Source: Bacillota bacterium (GTDB lineage Bacteria > Bacillota > Sulfobacillia > JAJYWN01 > JAJZPE01). Taken from it: DNA of 64,000 nt. Where the stretch lies: the NCBI GenBank assembly GCA_021787335.1, contig JAJYMC010000062.1, positions 186,398 to 250,397 of the forward strand. The letters run 5' to 3'. The translations under genes were made by a program, and so were the position numbers. Under the pieces are notes generated by a model. That model was not told the origin of the DNA, made no database searches, and worked only from the letters and a program-made list of their open reading frames with translations. Below are positions 62,070 through 64,000 of the stretch, one piece after another. The stretch's first letter is position 1, and every line of letters starts with the position of its first letter.

Positions 62070-62529
62070 GCGCGGGGCGGCCCGACGCCTCGTCGACCTC
62101 ATCAAGGAAGCCAATCCCGGCCTCATCGAGGAGGCGACCGGCGACGGTATCAGCCTCTGGGGGCCGCGCATCGTCCTCAGGCGGGAGATGTTCGGGGAGG
62201 CCTACTTCCCGCAGGGCGCCAAGCACTCGCGCAACGTCAGCCGGTTCTTCCGGGCGGCCCTGCTCTGGGGCGGGCCGCTGCTCAAGCTGACCGACGACGA
62301 GATAATCTTCGGGGACACGCCGCCGGCCGACCGGACCTTCCTGGTCCGCTTCCCCCCGGACCTCAAGGAGGAAATCGAGAAGTACTCAAAGAAGCTGGGG
62401 CTGTCCCAGAACGACTTCATCCTCCTCGCCCTGCGCGACTTCCTTGAGTTCCTGCGCGAGCAGGAGGGGGATGAGCCGAAGCGGGATGGATCGAAGCAGG
62501 ACGAACCGACCAAGCCGGGAGGTGCCTGA
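62044..62529 (+). CDS. Hypothetical protein with ribbon-helix-helix-like C-terminus
   Basis: 161 residues from ATG 62044 (GGAGGGG upstream), overlapping the ABC gene end. An N-terminal unknown domain (about 1-95; LVDLIKEANPGLIEE, GPRIVLRREMFGEAYFP) is followed by FLVRFPPDLKEEIEKYSKKLGLSQNDFILLALRDFLEFL, the beta-helix-helix pattern of Arc/MetJ regulators, and a charged tail. It may be the operon's DNA-binding regulator. Confidence 0.6.
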   Translation: MAIFKVSGKRGAARRLVDLIKEANPGLIEEATGDGISLWGPRIVLRREMFGEAYFPQGAKHSRNVSRFFRAALLWGGPLLKLTDDEIIFGDTPPADRTFLVRFPPDLKEEIEKYSKKLGLSQNDFILLALRDFLEFLREQEGDEPKRDGSKQDEPTKPGGA

Positions 62530-62532
62530 GCC

Positions 62533-63756
62533 ATGCCGGAGCTATCCTTGACCGACTTCACCCTCCACTATGTCGACGAGACGACCGGCGGCGCCCCTGC
62601 GCCCGTCGGCCCGACCCTGGTCCTGGTCCACGGTGACCTGGCCTCGGCGGCCTGGTGGCGGCCGTTCATCAACCGCCTCCCGGCCGGCTGGCGGGTCATC
62701 GCCCCCGACCTCCGCGGCTGCGGCCGCAGTTCGCGGCCGGCCGCGGGCTACCGCATCGAACGCTACGCGGCCGACCTGAAGGCCCTGCTCGACGCGGCCA
62801 AACCAGGGCCGTACATCCTTATCGGCCACTCCCTGGGCGGGGCGGTGGCCCAGACCTTCGCCCTCGGCCGGCCAGCCGGCCTCGAGGCCCTGGTCCTGGT
62901 CGACCCGGTGCCCGCCGAAGGCCTCCGCGTCGGACGCGCGGGCAAGGAGCTCTTCGCCCATCTGAAGGAGAACCTCGAGGCCCTGACCGAAGCGGTCGGT
63001 CGGGCGATGACGACGGCCCCGCGGGACGACTTCTTCCGACTCCTGGTGGCCGACGCGGCCGCCGCCGACCAGCACGTCTACGTCGACAACGCGGACGAGA
63101 TGGACACCTTCAACGTCGCCGCCCGCCTGCACGAGGTCGGCCTCCGCACCCTGGTCGTCATCGGCGAGAAGGACCAGCTCATCGCCAAGACCCCGATGGT
63201 CCGCACGGCCGAGTTCATCCCGCAGGCCCGGGTGGCCTTCATCCCCGACTGCGGCCACTCGCCGCAAATCGAAAAGCCGGACGAGTTCGTCCGGCTTGTC
63301 ACTGGCTTCATCGACGAGGTCCGGCGCGCGGCCGAACCGCCGACCGAACCCCGCCCGATGACCGACTTCGCCGTCGGCCAGAAGGCCGTCTACCGGCGGA
63401 TCATCGCCATCGAGGACATCGAGACCTTCGGCCGGCTCATCGGCGACTACAACCCGCTCCACTTCGACCAGGCCTACGCGGAGAAGACCCGCTTCGGCGG
63501 GCGCATCGGCCACGGGATGCTGACGGCCTCGCTCATCTCGACCGCCCTGGGGATGAAACTGCCCGGGGCCGGCGGCGTCTATCTGCGACAGGACGCGAAG
63601 TTCCTGAAGCCGGTCAACGCCGGGGACACCATCAGCGTGGTCGTCGAGGTGATCGCGGTCAACGTCGAGCGCCGCCGGCTCACCCTCCGCACCGAGTGCT
63701 TCAACCAGCGCGACGAGAAGGTCGTCGCCGGCGAGGCCGAGATGCTCGTGACTTAG
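62533..63756 (+). CDS. Alpha/beta-hydrolase fused to a MaoC-type (R)-hydratase domain
   Basis: 407 residues. Residues 1-265 are an alpha/beta hydrolase: oxyanion segment LVHGDLASAAWWRP, nucleophile Ser in GHSLGGAVAQ, acid near IGEKDQLI and His in DCGHSPQIEKPDEF. Residues 275-407 are a hot-dog MaoC/PhaJ domain with DYNPLHFDQAYAEKTRFGGRIGHGMLTASLIS, carrying the Asp-His catalytic pair. A hydrolase-hydratase fusion suggests sequential steps on an acyl-thioester or ester. The substrate is unknown. Confidence 0.85.
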   Translation: MPELSLTDFTLHYVDETTGGAPAPVGPTLVLVHGDLASAAWWRPFINRLPAGWRVIAPDLRGCGRSSRPAAGYRIERYAADLKALLDAAKPGPYILIGHSLGGAVAQTFALGRPAGLEALVLVDPVPAEGLRVGRAGKELFAHLKENLEALTEAVGRAMTTAPRDDFFRLLVADAAAADQHVYVDNADEMDTFNVAARLHEVGLRTLVVIGEKDQLIAKTPMVRTAEFIPQARVAFIPDCGHSPQIEKPDEFVRLVTGFIDEVRRAAEPPTEPRPMTDFAVGQKAVYRRIIAIEDIETFGRLIGDYNPLHFDQAYAEKTRFGGRIGHGMLTASLISTALGMKLPGAGGVYLRQDAKFLKPVNAGDTISVVVEVIAVNVERRRLTLRTECFNQRDEKVVAGEAEMLVT

Positions 63757-63776
63757 GTCGCCCGGCCAAAAGAAAG

Positions 63777-63807
63777 AAGCGACGAGGGGGGGACCCCCTC
63801 GTCGCTT
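63777..63807 (+). terminator. Strong terminator
   Basis: AAGCGACGAGGGGG (63777-63790) and CCCCCTCGTCGCTT (63794-63807), perfect over 14 bp, loop GGA. Confidence 0.9.
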
Positions 63808-63887
63808 TCGAGTTTGGCACTTAACTAGATATAGAACACTCATCTCGGCTGAGGGAAATGGTTATCCTCGGCCTTCCTTTTTTGTGG

Positions 63888-63908
63888 TATACTAGTCATG
63901 TGACTAGA
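63888..63908 (+). promoter_or_regulatory. -10 element with overlapping palindrome
   Basis: TATACT (63888-63893) overlaps the palindrome CTAGTCA-TG-TGACTAG (63892-63907). A dimeric repressor site over the -10 region of the last gene would explain this; an insertion-sequence end is an alternative. Confidence 0.45.
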
Positions 63909-63928
63909 CACAGGAAGGGGGCTTTCCC

Positions 63929-64000
63929 ATGGGCTACCCGACTAAGGTCCAACTCATCCGGCGCAAGAAGAGCGAGCAGTGGTACATCAACTTCCCGTCA
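63929..64000 (+). CDS. Start of a small AbrB-like or transposon-associated protein (cut by window end)
   Basis: Opens MGYPTKVQLIRRKKSEQW with AGGAAGGGGG upstream. The first 24 residues recall small AbrB/SpoVT-like proteins (xYPTKVQLIxRKxSEQWYINFP) found beside transposases in clostridial genomes. This is a memory-level resemblance; the rest of the gene is outside the window. Confidence 0.5.
   Translation, partial: MGYPTKVQLIRRKKSEQWYINFPS

Overview
The window looks like a chromosomal segment of a GC-rich, anaerobic or microaerobic, spore-forming member of the Bacillota. This is inferred from gene content, not from a marker gene. Two CotF-like spore coat proteins, a CotJC-like manganese catalase, a YmfJ-type DUF3243 protein, an FprA-type flavodiiron protein, strong GGAGG ribosome binding sites and common GTG/TTG starts all point that way.

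Layout. (1) 1-9029: the 3' end of a type I-G (formerly I-U) CRISPR-Cas locus. It holds a 5'-truncated csb2, a cas4-cas1 fusion, cas2, a leader, and an array of 84 repeats and 83 spacers by hand count. (2) 9030-11070: a MNT nucleotidyltransferase with a broken HEPN partner and two small membrane proteins. (3) 11450-15414: a NarL/NarX-type two-component pair, a one-heme lipoprotein behind a structured leader, and a cysteine synthase. (4) 15709-19582: a Gabija operon (gajA, gajB). (5) 19746-23757: housekeeping or metabolic genes. (6) 23836-30800: a Wadjet operon (jetA-B-C-D) with a frameshifted nucleotidyltransferase just downstream. (7) 30925-35422: an alpha-galactosidase / MFS transporter / PHP phosphatase operon. 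(8) 35517-42696: a HAD hydrolase, an ECF sigma/anti-sigma/envelope-protein operon, DUF3243, Mn-catalase and a subtilase. (9) 42890-51350: a large secreted Rhs/YD-repeat toxin locus. It has a toxin tip, an immunity gene and a downstream orphan copy of the Rhs 3' end, and is broken by several frameshifts. (10) 51613-56417: an MFS transporter, CotF-like genes, and an ABC exporter operon with a degenerate HExxE protease-like protein and candidate tiny peptides. (11) 56567-64000: FprA, a His-rich metal exporter-like protein, SHOCT and PepSY membrane proteins, an ABC transporter, an RHH-like protein, an alpha/beta-hydrolase-MaoC fusion, and the start of one more gene.

The first 31 kb is a defence island. 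CRISPR I-G (phage and plasmid DNA), Gabija (phage), Wadjet (plasmids) and two MNT-type nucleotidyltransferase loci are interleaved with housekeeping genes. The later Rhs locus adds inter-bacterial competition. The least explained parts are the tiny-peptide/HExxE/ABC operon (53613-56417), two structured RNA leaders (13679-13745 and 51371-51526), and the history written in the CRISPR repeats: the last repeat base switches from T to C exactly halfway through the array.
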